From contig DBCV01000015.1 of assembly GCA_002293245.1 (NCBI GenBank), forward strand, positions 3,873-22,788: a stretch of 18,916 bases of DNA, given 5' to 3'. The notes below the pieces were generated by a model. It searched no databases and was not told the DNA's origin. It saw only the letters and a program-made list of their open reading frames with translations. Position 1 is the stretch's first letter. Each line of letters opens with the position of its first letter. Positions 7,841 through 15,043 of the stretch are shown in pieces. The DNA is from Candidatus Saccharibacteria bacterium UBA949 (GTDB lineage Bacteria > Patescibacteriota > Saccharimonadia > Saccharimonadales > Saccharimonadaceae). The position numbers were made by a program, and so were the translations under genes.

Positions 7841-8407
7841 ATGACAAAGATATTATTGGTGGAAGACGACAAGAATTTGAGCGAGATTTATAAGGTACGG
7901 CTAGAGGCGGAAGGGTATCAGATTCTGTCGGCTCCGGACGGAGAAGAGGCATTATCCATGGCTACGGCAGAAAGGCCAGACTTGATTATTTCGGATATTA
8001 TGATGCCCAAGATCAGTGGGTTTGATATGCTGGATATTTTGCGTTCGACGCCAGAGACTAAAGGGACAAAAGTTATTTTGATGACCGCGCTTTCCGGCAA
8101 TGAGCAGCGAGAGAGGGGCGAGAGCCTGCGGGCCGATAAATACTTGGTGAAGTCGCAGGTGGGAATTGAAGATGTAATTAACGCAGTGCATCAGGTTTTG
8201 GGGGACAAGAACGGTGCAGTTGGTACTGAGGCGGCGGCGCAACCTGAGGCCACTCCTGGCTATACTGGCGCTCCGGCTACAGATACAGCCGCTTTTGGTG
8301 GCGCCGCACCAGCACAATCGCAGATGCCAAGTGATGCTGGGGCTGGTTTTGTGGGCGAGTCTGCCGCAGGGAATCCATTCATCGCGCCGCCGGAACAGAA
8401 CTTCTAA
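7841..8407 (+). CDS. Receiver-only response regulator with disordered Ala/Pro/Gln-rich tail
   Basis: The 188-residue protein has one CheY-like receiver domain (about 1-122). Acidic pocket D9/D10, phosphoacceptor D52 in I-I-S-D-I-M-M-P, switch T82 and conserved K104 are all present. After the domain come about 65 residues rich in Ala, Pro, Gln, Gly and Thr, ending P-E-Q-N-F, with no DNA-binding or enzymatic output domain. I chose the ATG at 7841 over the in-frame one at 7805 because M-T-K-I-L-L-V-E-D-D is the standard receiver start, an AAAGGAGG site lies at 7823-7830, and 7805 overlaps the kinase gene. It is cotranscribed with the PAS kinase. Output must be through protein-protein contact, either of the receiver or of its tail. 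The closest known parallels are CheY-like or Spo0F-like single-domain regulators. Confidence 0.92.
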   Translation: MTKILLVEDDKNLSEIYKVRLEAEGYQILSAPDGEEALSMATAERPDLIISDIMMPKISGFDMLDILRSTPETKGTKVILMTALSGNEQRERGESLRADKYLVKSQVGIEDVINAVHQVLGDKNGAVGTEAAAQPEATPGYTGAPATDTAAFGGAAPAQSQMPSDAGAGFVGESAAGNPFIAPPEQNF

Positions 8408-8431
8408 AGGAATCGCGCGTTTGGCGGACCT

Positions 8432-9106
8432 ATGCGGTTGAATAAGATGCTTGCCTACAGTTTGGGCGTTTCGCGGCGCGAAGCGGATGATTTGATTGCA
8501 GCCAAGCGGGTGCGAGTCGGAGGGGATGTGGCGCGGTTAGGGCAAACTGTTGAGGATTCTGCGGATACGGAGATTACATTGGACGGTAAGCCGATACCGA
8601 AGAGAGCCGGCTACACCTATGTGGTTTTGAATAAGCCCGCCGGGTATGTATCGTCAAGAAAACGGCAGGGCGAGCGGCAGACTTTGTATGAATTGCTGCC
8701 GGAAGAGTTCCGTAGTTTGAAGACCGTGGGTAGGCTAGATGCAGACAGCTCCGGGCTAATACTTTTGACGGATGATGGCGATTTTGCATTTGAGATGACT
8801 CACCCGAGATTTGCCAAGACAAAGGTCTATGAGGCTGGGTTGGACCGGCCACTTACACCCCTACATCAGCAGATGATTGCGGACCTTGGCTTAGAACTGC
8901 CGGATGGAAAGTCGAAACTGGGTTTGGAGCGGCTTGGCGATTCCGGAAAGTCTTGGCGGGTGACGATGCAAGAGGGGCGTAATCGGCAGATCCGTCGGAC
9001 TTTTGGAGCTCTAGAGTACACGGTGGTTGCGCTACACCGGACGCACTTTGGCCGGTATGATTTAGGCGACTTGGAACCGGGCGAGTACTGTAAGACGAGC
9101 CGATAG
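8432..9106 (+). CDS. RsuA/RluB-family rRNA pseudouridine synthase
   Basis: The 224-residue protein converts a specific uridine of ribosomal RNA to pseudouridine. An S4 RNA-binding domain occupies about 1-45 (M-R-L-N-K-M-L-A, then S-R-R-E-A-D-D-L-I). The catalytic domain follows, with the RsuA-family signature G-R-L-D-A-D-S-S-G-L-I-L-L-T-D-D-G and catalytic Asp103. E-G-R-N-R-Q-I-R-R near 180 is the conserved basic motif. It cannot be assigned to RsuA, RluB, RluE or RluF from sequence reading alone. It lies 24 bases after the response regulator and has no obvious promoter, so it is probably read through from the kinase operon. No strong Shine-Dalgarno site is visible. The stop is one base from that of the convergent small gene. 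Confidence 0.93.
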   Translation: MRLNKMLAYSLGVSRREADDLIAAKRVRVGGDVARLGQTVEDSADTEITLDGKPIPKRAGYTYVVLNKPAGYVSSRKRQGERQTLYELLPEEFRSLKTVGRLDADSSGLILLTDDGDFAFEMTHPRFAKTKVYEAGLDRPLTPLHQQMIADLGLELPDGKSKLGLERLGDSGKSWRVTMQEGRNRQIRRTFGALEYTVVALHRTHFGRYDLGDLEPGEYCKTSR

Positions 9107-9107
9107 A

Positions 9108-9290
9108 TTAGTGTTTTGAGCTGCCGAGGCGCATCGGCCGGCAATGCTTTTTGATATGCAAGATGGTTAGGGCCAGGATCACAGTAATTGCCGTAAATGC
9201 GATAGCGTTGACGGCCAAAAAGTTGTTGCCTAAAAAGTTAAAATTCTGTGTTACGCTGACCACTGGGGCGCCCACTATATCGTCGTTCAC
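9108..9290 (-). CDS. Small single-pass membrane protein, 60 residues (hypothetical)
   Basis: This short frame is supported as a real gene by its control signals and not by homology. A TTGCTT-17-TATAAT promoter lies upstream (9382-9354), and an AAGGA site about nine to ten bases before the ATG. The product has a short polar N-terminus, one hydrophobic segment at about 24-46, and a basic tail with H-I-K-K-H-C-R and K-H at the end. I do not recognise a family. The positive-inside rule would put the C-terminus in the cytoplasm. The leader is about 55 bases and AT-rich. The gene is convergent with the pseudouridine synthase, with stops one base apart, and sits downstream of the LytTR/LiaF-like operon but with its own promoter. 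Confidence 0.6.
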   Translation of the reverse strand: MNDDIVGAPVVSVTQNFNFLGNNFLAVNAIAFTAITVILALTILHIKKHCRPMRLGSSKH

Positions 9291-9353
9291 TGTTGGTTTT
9301 CCTTGTTTTTGTGTTAATTTTTGCTGGTTTTTGTTTATAAATTAATTGCTACT

Positions 9354-9382
9354 ATTATACATGATGGCTCGGAAAAAAGCAA
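9354..9382 (-). promoter_or_regulatory. Promoter of the 60-residue membrane protein gene
   Basis: On the minus strand TTGCTT (9382-9377), a 17-base spacer and a perfect TATAAT (9359-9354). Confidence 0.6.
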
Positions 9383-9387
9383 GAGGA

Positions 9388-9408
9388 TTTTACACAGATT
9401 TATCCACA
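9388..9408 (+). other. Pair of DnaA-box-like nonamers
   Basis: TTATCCACA at 9400-9408 is a perfect DnaA box (TTATNCACA). TTTTACACA at 9388-9396 differs at one position and is 12 bases upstream in the same orientation. They lie in the gap between the LiaF-like gene and the small membrane gene, just upstream of the latter's -35. No dnaA, dnaN or AT-rich unwinding element is in the window, so this is not evidence of an origin. DnaA titration, promoter control or chance are all possible. Confidence 0.35.
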
Positions 9409-9415
9409 GGTTAAG

Positions 9416-10153
9416 TTATACGTAAGTAATCTCGACACCGGCCAGGTTGATATTGCCGACCAGAGTGACGGTCTTGCCGCCTTTTTCGCTGTCGCTAGAG
9501 CGGCTGCCGTGACCGTTCTTTTCTTCCACGCCAGCCAGGTTGGCGTGGAGATCGTTGACGACCCGCCAGTTCCGGGGGATAAATAGCTCGACCCCAGAGA
9601 ATGACCCATTTATCTCGATGACCGCGCTGTCGCCCTTGATTTTAGCGTTGTCGAAATAGGCTTTGATCGCACCGAATTGGCATTCCAGAACGGCGCGACG
9701 GAAATCTTCGGAATTGATGTATTTGATTGTGGAACCAAAGCTGACGTGGACGGTGGTTTCCTCGCCGTCGGCTTCATCGATAACTTTGTCGTAGTCGCCC
9801 CGGTATTTGTGGCTGTTATGGCTACCCCAGCGGCGATGAAACAAGATAGAGAAACCGATGGCCACAAGGGCGGCGGTGGCCCAAAGGGTGCCAATGCCGC
9901 GGCCGCTCAAGTTGACGAGGTCGGTTTGGGTGGCCAGGATGGTAATAATCCCAGCTGCCGGCATAAAGAAGCCGAACCATTGCAGCTTGACCAAGCTGCC
10001 GATGCCGATGGCGGATAGGAAGATTATCAGGAGCAGCCAGCCGATATTTATTCCAAAGGTAAAGATACCCGCGGCGCTTAGAGCAACCGCGGCGGCCGCG
10101 GCGAGGAAAAATAATCCCCAAAAAGCCCGCCAGATTCCATATTTTTTATTCAT
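9416..10153 (-). CDS. LiaF-like membrane protein (cell wall-active antibiotics response domain)
   Basis: The 245-residue product starts with a four-helix membrane region: hydrophobic stretches at about 8-31, 34-51, 58-76 and 86-105. A short charged linker follows. The soluble C-terminal beta domain (about 130-245) resembles the LiaF C-terminal domain (PF09922 type), with G-A-I-K-A-Y-F-D-N-A-K-I near 167 and I-N-G-S-F-S-G-V-E-L-F-I-P-R-N-W further on. In Firmicutes LiaF restrains the envelope-stress system LiaRS. Here the partner is a LytTR regulator, not LiaRS. The ATG overlaps the LytTR stop in an ATGA, so the two genes should be translationally coupled. A likely role is membrane sensing or modulation of the regulator, inferred from context. 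The start is supported by that coupling. Confidence 0.82.
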   Translation of the reverse strand: MNKKYGIWRAFWGLFFLAAAAAVALSAAGIFTFGINIGWLLLIIFLSAIGIGSLVKLQWFGFFMPAAGIITILATQTDLVNLSGRGIGTLWATAALVAIGFSILFHRRWGSHNSHKYRGDYDKVIDEADGEETTVHVSFGSTIKYINSEDFRRAVLECQFGAIKAYFDNAKIKGDSAVIEINGSFSGVELFIPRNWRVVNDLHANLAGVEEKNGHGSRSSDSEKGGKTVTLVGNINLAGVEITYV

Positions 10154-10611
10154 TTTATAATGCTCCTTTCGTTTAATTTGTTGCGTAACTGCTTGAAATA
10201 GCTGCGTGAAACGTTGATTTGTTTGTGCGAGTCCCTGAACTGCACTAAGCTGGGGCCGGTGAGATTGCGACGGATAGATAAAATGTGCCGAACGCCAATG
10301 ATGGTTGATTTGGACGCCCGGACGAAACTGGCGGGTAGCGATTCTTCGAGCTCGTAGAGTTTGGAGCGAATTTGGTAGGTTTCCGCCCCTGTATGGGCAA
10401 AAGTCTGGCTATCTACGACTTCAAAGAATATGAAATCTTCGGGGGCGAGGTAGAAATTTTTGCCACCCTGGTTGACCTCTAGTCGTTGGACATGTCTGAG
10501 GGCAGACATGACTTCGGCCTGAATCCGCTTGGCTTGCCCGGGATTTGCTGGACAGCGAATGACGACCTCTGTTTCCTTTAGTTTTTCGTCTGTTTCTACT
10601 TGGATTTTCAT
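10150..10611 (-). CDS. LytTR-family DNA-binding transcriptional regulator
   Basis: The 153-residue protein is a stand-alone LytTR regulator without a receiver domain. The N-terminal third (about 1-47) is a short alpha/beta segment typical of the small LytTR proteins of Firmicutes. The LytTR domain (about 50-148) shows P-E-D-F-I-F-F-E-V-V-D, Y-E-L-E-E-S-L-P-x-S-F-V-R-x-S-K-S and the closing L-T-G-P-S-L-V-Q-F-R-D-S-H-K-Q-I-N-V-S-R-S-Y. Family members bind imperfect direct repeats upstream of their own or envelope genes. The start is ATG at 10611, with AGGA about ten bases upstream. A minus-strand promoter lies at 10660-10633. It is first in a two-gene operon with the LiaF-like protein. Targets may include its own promoter or the divergent surface-protein promoter 120 bases away, which is inference. 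Confidence 0.9.
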   Translation of the reverse strand: MKIQVETDEKLKETEVVIRCPANPGQAKRIQAEVMSALRHVQRLEVNQGGKNFYLAPEDFIFFEVVDSQTFAHTGAETYQIRSKLYELEESLPASFVRASKSTIIGVRHILSIRRNLTGPSLVQFRDSHKQINVSRSYFKQLRNKLNERSIIK

Positions 10612-10632
10612 CGCAGTTCCATCCTAAGGTTA

Positions 10633-10660
10633 ATTATATATATCCGTAGCAAAATGTCGA
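10633..10660 (-). promoter_or_regulatory. Promoter of the LytTR/LiaF-like operon
   Basis: On the minus strand TCGACA (10660-10655, one off TTGACA), a 16-base spacer and TATAAT (10638-10633). The leader is about 15 bases with AGGA before the ATG. Confidence 0.55.
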
Positions 10661-10783
10661 GGGTTTTGGCGTGAGAGGTGAAAAAAATGCCGCGAAAGGT
10701 CGGTTGCTGAGGTGTTTCTCGTATGCTGTAGCGGATAAGCTTAACCATTTTATTGCAGAAAAAGCTAAAGTCTATAAAAACTA

Positions 10784-10812
10784 TTGACTTTCTTGCATGT
10801 GTGTGCTATACT
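10784..10812 (+). promoter_or_regulatory. Strong promoter of the LPVTG surface-protein gene
   Basis: TTGACT (10784-10789), a 17-base spacer and TATACT (10807-10812), with TGC directly before the -10, an extended -10 feature. This is among the best promoters in the window. The stretch 10661-10783 upstream holds no gene I can support. Confidence 0.75.
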
Positions 10813-10818
10813 GCTTAT

Positions 10819-10917
10819 GTAGCGCTGAAATCAGTAAGGGTGATCCAGTGCAAGGTTTGGTAGTTTCATAATTAACCCTGAAAAGGGATAGACCCACAAA
10901 AGAAAGGGGAGAGATAT
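10819..10917 (+). other. Long, possibly structured 5' leader of the surface-protein mRNA
   Basis: About 100 bases separate the predicted start point from the ATG, much longer than other leaders here. Possible helices read by eye: GCGCTG (10822-10827) with CAGTGC (10846-10851, one G-U pair), GGTT (10854-10857) with AACC (10874-10877), and CCC-TGAAAA-GGG (10876-10887 region). It ends in a strong AAAGGGG ribosome site at 10903-10909. No known riboswitch class is recognised. It could stabilise the message or regulate translation. Confidence 0.4.
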
Positions 10918-12510
10918 ATGTTCAAGAAAATCAAGCAATTTTTTAAGACGGCATCAAGGCGGAAAGCCGCGGTGTTGGTAGCAGCGGCTTTGGCAGCTGT
11001 GGCGGTACCGGCGGCGATGAACGCCTGGGGCCCGTCGCGCGGGAGCGACTTTGGCAGCAACTTGCCAACATTTACGTGGGATAAGCCGGCCACTTATAAT
11101 GTGTTTAACTCAATCACGAATAACCAAGAGTATGGCGATGAGCGGAACTTTGTGACGGCTTGTGAAGTGAGTCCAACAAACCCGAGCAATTCCAAGTGCA
11201 ACGAAGATGTTGTGAACTGGAGTAATGATCTGACAATTGCGGATGGCAAAGAGTATTTTGTGCGGATGTATGTGCACAATAACAAGGCGACGAACTACAA
11301 TGATAACTCGGCGCCGGCGCAAAATGTGCGGGCTCGGGTGACCCCTTGGTTCGGCGAAGAGGCTGCCAAATCCTTTATTTTGAGCGGTATTATCGAATCT
11401 AGCAACTCCAGCCCGACCAAAGTGTGGGATGAGGTCAAGTTCAGCAGTAATCAGGACTTTACATTGAAGTACGTACCTGGTTCGGCACTTTACACTAACC
11501 GATATAATGGTGTGTCGCATTTCAACTTGCCGGATAGTTTGATTTCTGGTAACGGCAATGGTACGGGCGCCTTGCTTGGCTATGAACAGATGAACGGTTT
11601 GTTGCCGGGCTGCTCTGAGTTTATTGGCTGGGTGACTTTTAAGGTAAAAGCGGAAGTTTTGAGCGCTGATTTTTCGATTGCTAAGCAGGCTCGGGCGCAG
11701 GGTGAGACCCTTTGGCGCGACACTGTGGCAAATGTGCGGCCAGGCCAAACCGTTGAATACCAGTTGGTTTACACAAACACTGGAGAGACTGAGCAGAAGA
11801 ATGTGATTTTGAAAGATGAGTTGCCAAATAACATGACTTATGTTAGCGGTTCGACTCGGGTGCGGGGTGCGGTTGGCGTGGATGGGATTACGACTGCTGC
11901 CGGATTGAATATCGGCACGGTGGCCAAGGGCGCGAGCGCGGTGGTGACGTTCGAAGCCAGGGTTGCCGCGAACGACGACCTGGCGGTTTGTGGAGTCAAC
12001 ACTCTGGTGAATATCGTTAAAGCTCGCCCAACAGATGCGGGCAATGGGTTTAACTTGAACGAAAAGAGTGACACGGCCACTGTGACGGTGACCAAGGACT
12101 GCGTTGAGCCGAAAGTGCCTTGCGAATATGATCCAAGTCTGTTCGCAGATGATCCGAACTGTGTGCCTCCGGTGACTCCATGTGAGTATGATCCGAGCCT
12201 AGCGGCCGACGATCCAAACTGCGTGGAACCCGTGGAGCCCTGTGAATACAATCCGGAATTGGCCGCGGACGATCCTGACTGTAAGGAGATTGAAGAGCCA
12301 ACGCCGTGCGAATTTGACCCAGAATTGACCGCTGATGATCCGAACTGTAAGGCTCCTGAAGAGCCGAAGCAGCCGGAAAAACCCGCCACGCGGCCTCCAG
12401 TGGACTTGCCGGTGACTGGTGCTCCGGAAGGCCTGGTAAGCGGAATTATTGGTATCGGTGCGATTACGGCAAGCGCCAGCGCCTATATCACTAGCCGTAA
12501 AAAAGACTAA
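10918..12510 (+). CDS. LPVTG-anchored surface protein with DUF11-like domain and Cys-bounded repeats
   Basis: A secreted cell-wall protein of 530 residues. The signal peptide has a basic start (M-F-K-K-I-K, then R-R-K), a hydrophobic core at about 17-33 and a likely cleavage near A-M-N-A. Residues about 40-245 form an unassigned extracellular domain. About 255-395 resembles a DUF11-type beta-sandwich (V-E-Y-Q-L-V-Y-T-N-T-G-E then L-K-D-E-L-P-N-N-M-T-Y-V-S-G-S). Four repeats follow, then a Pro/Glu/Lys spacer, the sorting motif L-P-V-T-G at 497-501, a hydrophobic segment (about 505-524) and the tail S-R-K-K-D. This is the standard sortase substrate layout, although no sortase gene is in the window. 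AAAGGGG eight bases before the ATG and a strong promoter suggest high expression. A terminator-like hairpin follows. It may act in attachment to host cells, inferred from the group's lifestyle. Confidence 0.88.
   Translation: MFKKIKQFFKTASRRKAAVLVAAALAAVAVPAAMNAWGPSRGSDFGSNLPTFTWDKPATYNVFNSITNNQEYGDERNFVTACEVSPTNPSNSKCNEDVVNWSNDLTIADGKEYFVRMYVHNNKATNYNDNSAPAQNVRARVTPWFGEEAAKSFILSGIIESSNSSPTKVWDEVKFSSNQDFTLKYVPGSALYTNRYNGVSHFNLPDSLISGNGNGTGALLGYEQMNGLLPGCSEFIGWVTFKVKAEVLSADFSIAKQARAQGETLWRDTVANVRPGQTVEYQLVYTNTGETEQKNVILKDELPNNMTYVSGSTRVRGAVGVDGITTAAGLNIGTVAKGASAVVTFEARVAANDDLAVCGVNTLVNIVKARPTDAGNGFNLNEKSDTATVTVTKDCVEPKVPCEYDPSLFADDPNCVPPVTPCEYDPSLAADDPNCVEPVEPCEYNPELAADDPDCKEIEEPTPCEFDPELTADDPNCKAPEEPKQPEKPATRPPVDLPVTGAPEGLVSGIIGIGAITASASAYITSRKKD
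12121..12348 (+). repeat. Four in-frame tandem repeats encoding C-E-[YF]-[DN]-P-x-L-x-x-D-D-P-[ND]-C
   Basis: Copies lie at 12121-12162, 12181-12222, 12241-12282 and 12307-12348, a 60-base period with 66 for the last. Each encodes 14 residues starting and ending in Cys, joined by Pro/Glu-rich linkers. The paired cysteines suggest a small disulfide loop, and the D-D-P-[ND] acidic cluster could bind a metal ion. Third-base differences between copies show the protein motif, not the DNA, is being kept. Confidence 0.9.
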
Positions 12511-12524
12511 AATAAACCTTCACT

Positions 12525-12554
12525 GAAAGACCTCTGTTTGCACAGGGGTCTTTC
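12525..12554 (+). terminator. Stable hairpin after the surface-protein gene
   Basis: A 13-base-pair stem, GAAAGACCTCTGT (12525-12537) with ACAGGGGTCTTTC (12542-12554), has one G-U pair and the loop TTGC. It begins 15 bases after the stop codon. The usual run of T after the stem is weak (the TCTTTC lies inside the stem), so it may act as a terminator or as an mRNA-stabilising 3' structure. Confidence 0.7.
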
Positions 12555-12559
12555 CTGCA

Positions 12560-12588
12560 TTGACATTTTAGAACATAAGGAGTAAAAT
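12560..12588 (+). promoter_or_regulatory. Promoter of the LysM-CHAP gene, overlapping the first possible ATG
   Basis: TTGACA (12560-12565, perfect), a 17-base spacer and TAAAAT (12583-12588). The -10 overlaps the ATG at 12587, so this promoter would make an mRNA starting at about 12595, right at the second in-frame ATG (12596). Confidence 0.65.
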
Positions 12589-13645
12589 GGTAGGTATGAG
12601 TGTGAAAAAAGAGCGGGGGTTCAGATGGGGGGCTGTGGTGGGCTACGTGGCTACGGCCGTGGTGATTCTGGGCGGGCTGGCTTTTATTTCGGCGCAGGGC
12701 GCGAATGGCTCTGGCTTGGTGGCTGGATCGAATGGTGATCCGTTCGGCTCACGGCTTTCGGTGAACCAGATTACAGAGGTGGACGTGGTGGCCAATTTGG
12801 CCGAGGCGGCAAATTTGCCGATAGCCGCCAATGCGGCGAATATCTCCACATCTTTGAGCCTAAAGCAGGATACTGGGCAAACGGATGATGAATCGATCAA
12901 CAAGCCGCAGGTTTTGAACCCGGCGGTGTCGCGGGGGATTCGGACATATGTGGTGGCCGAGGGCGAAAGCCTGGCGGATATTGCAGCGCGCAGCAGTGTG
13001 AGCGTGCAGACTTTGCGCTGGGCTAATGGTTTGAAGAATGAGGATATTGAGACTGGCAAGGAGATTTTGATTCCGGCCGTGGACGGCGTAGTTTATGTAG
13101 TAAAAGAGGGCGACACGGTGCAAAGTTTGGCGGAAAAATACAAATCAGATGCTGATTTGATCGTGGCGGTAAACGACTTGGAGGTGAGTGGGTTAGAGGT
13201 TGGGATGCGGGTGATTTTGCCGAACGGCGAGTTGCCAGAGACTGAGCGGCCAGAATATGTGGCACCGCCGGTTTATGTACCGCCGGTGGTTCAGAAGCCG
13301 ACGTTTTCGGCATCTTCGGGTAATGGATACGCGTATGGTTATTGCACATGGTATGCTTACGAGCGGCGAGCGGCGTTGGGCAGACCGATTGGTGGTAACT
13401 GGGGTAATGCTACGTCTTGGTATTATGCGGCGCAGATGAGTGGGTTTGCGACTGGTTTGGAGCCGCAGGTCGGCGCGGTGATGCATAACTATGGTGGTTT
13501 TGGGCACGTGATGGTGGTGGAAAGCGTGGTTCCCGGGCAGTCCGTGACAGTTTCAGAGATGAACGCTAGGGGTTGGAATGTGACGTCTTCGCGGACATTT
13601 TCGTGGGCGCAGGCTACGGGTGGCGTGTACCACTATATTTATTAA
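12587..13645 (+). CDS. Secreted or anchored LysM-CHAP peptidoglycan hydrolase
   Basis: The 352-residue protein has a short basic N-terminus and one membrane or uncleaved signal segment (about 14-36). A low-complexity stretch leads to two LysM peptidoglycan-binding domains (about 120-163 and 169-212), a Pro-rich linker (P-P-V-Y-V-P-P-V-V) and a C-terminal CHAP domain (about 243-352). CHAP enzymes are Cys-dependent amidases or endopeptidases. Catalytic Cys253 in G-Y-C-T-W-Y, His307 in G-F-G-H-V-M and a likely third residue N326 in S-E-M-N-A-R-G are all visible. A role in remodelling its own wall or attacking that of a host cell is possible. Start: ATG 12587 has AGGAG only four bases upstream. 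ATG 12596 fits the leaderless pattern of other genes here and would remove three residues (M-V-G). I give the longer form, but 12596 may be the used start. Confidence 0.9.
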   Translation: MVGMSVKKERGFRWGAVVGYVATAVVILGGLAFISAQGANGSGLVAGSNGDPFGSRLSVNQITEVDVVANLAEAANLPIAANAANISTSLSLKQDTGQTDDESINKPQVLNPAVSRGIRTYVVAEGESLADIAARSSVSVQTLRWANGLKNEDIETGKEILIPAVDGVVYVVKEGDTVQSLAEKYKSDADLIVAVNDLEVSGLEVGMRVILPNGELPETERPEYVAPPVYVPPVVQKPTFSASSGNGYAYGYCTWYAYERRAALGRPIGGNWGNATSWYYAAQMSGFATGLEPQVGAVMHNYGGFGHVMVVESVVPGQSVTVSEMNARGWNVTSSRTFSWAQATGGVYHYIY

Positions 13646-15006
<1,361 letters not shown>

Positions 15007-15043
15007 AGAACTATCCTAAGAGTGGGGACGGTGAACATTACAA

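Noticed and set aside
9122..9152. Possible terminator hairpin after the pseudouridine synthase gene (GCCGA/TCGGC, or GCAT/ATGC then TTTTT)
   Set aside because: Stems are only four to five pairs, the better one is nine bases from the T-run, and the sequence lies inside the convergent small gene. Too weak to annotate.
9388..9408. Replication origin
   Set aside because: Only one perfect DnaA box and a near-match. No dnaA, dnaN, rpmH or AT-rich unwinding region nearby.
12121..12348. CRISPR or DNA-level tandem repeat
   Set aside because: Copies differ at third codon positions, are in frame and encode a conserved peptide. It is a protein repeat.
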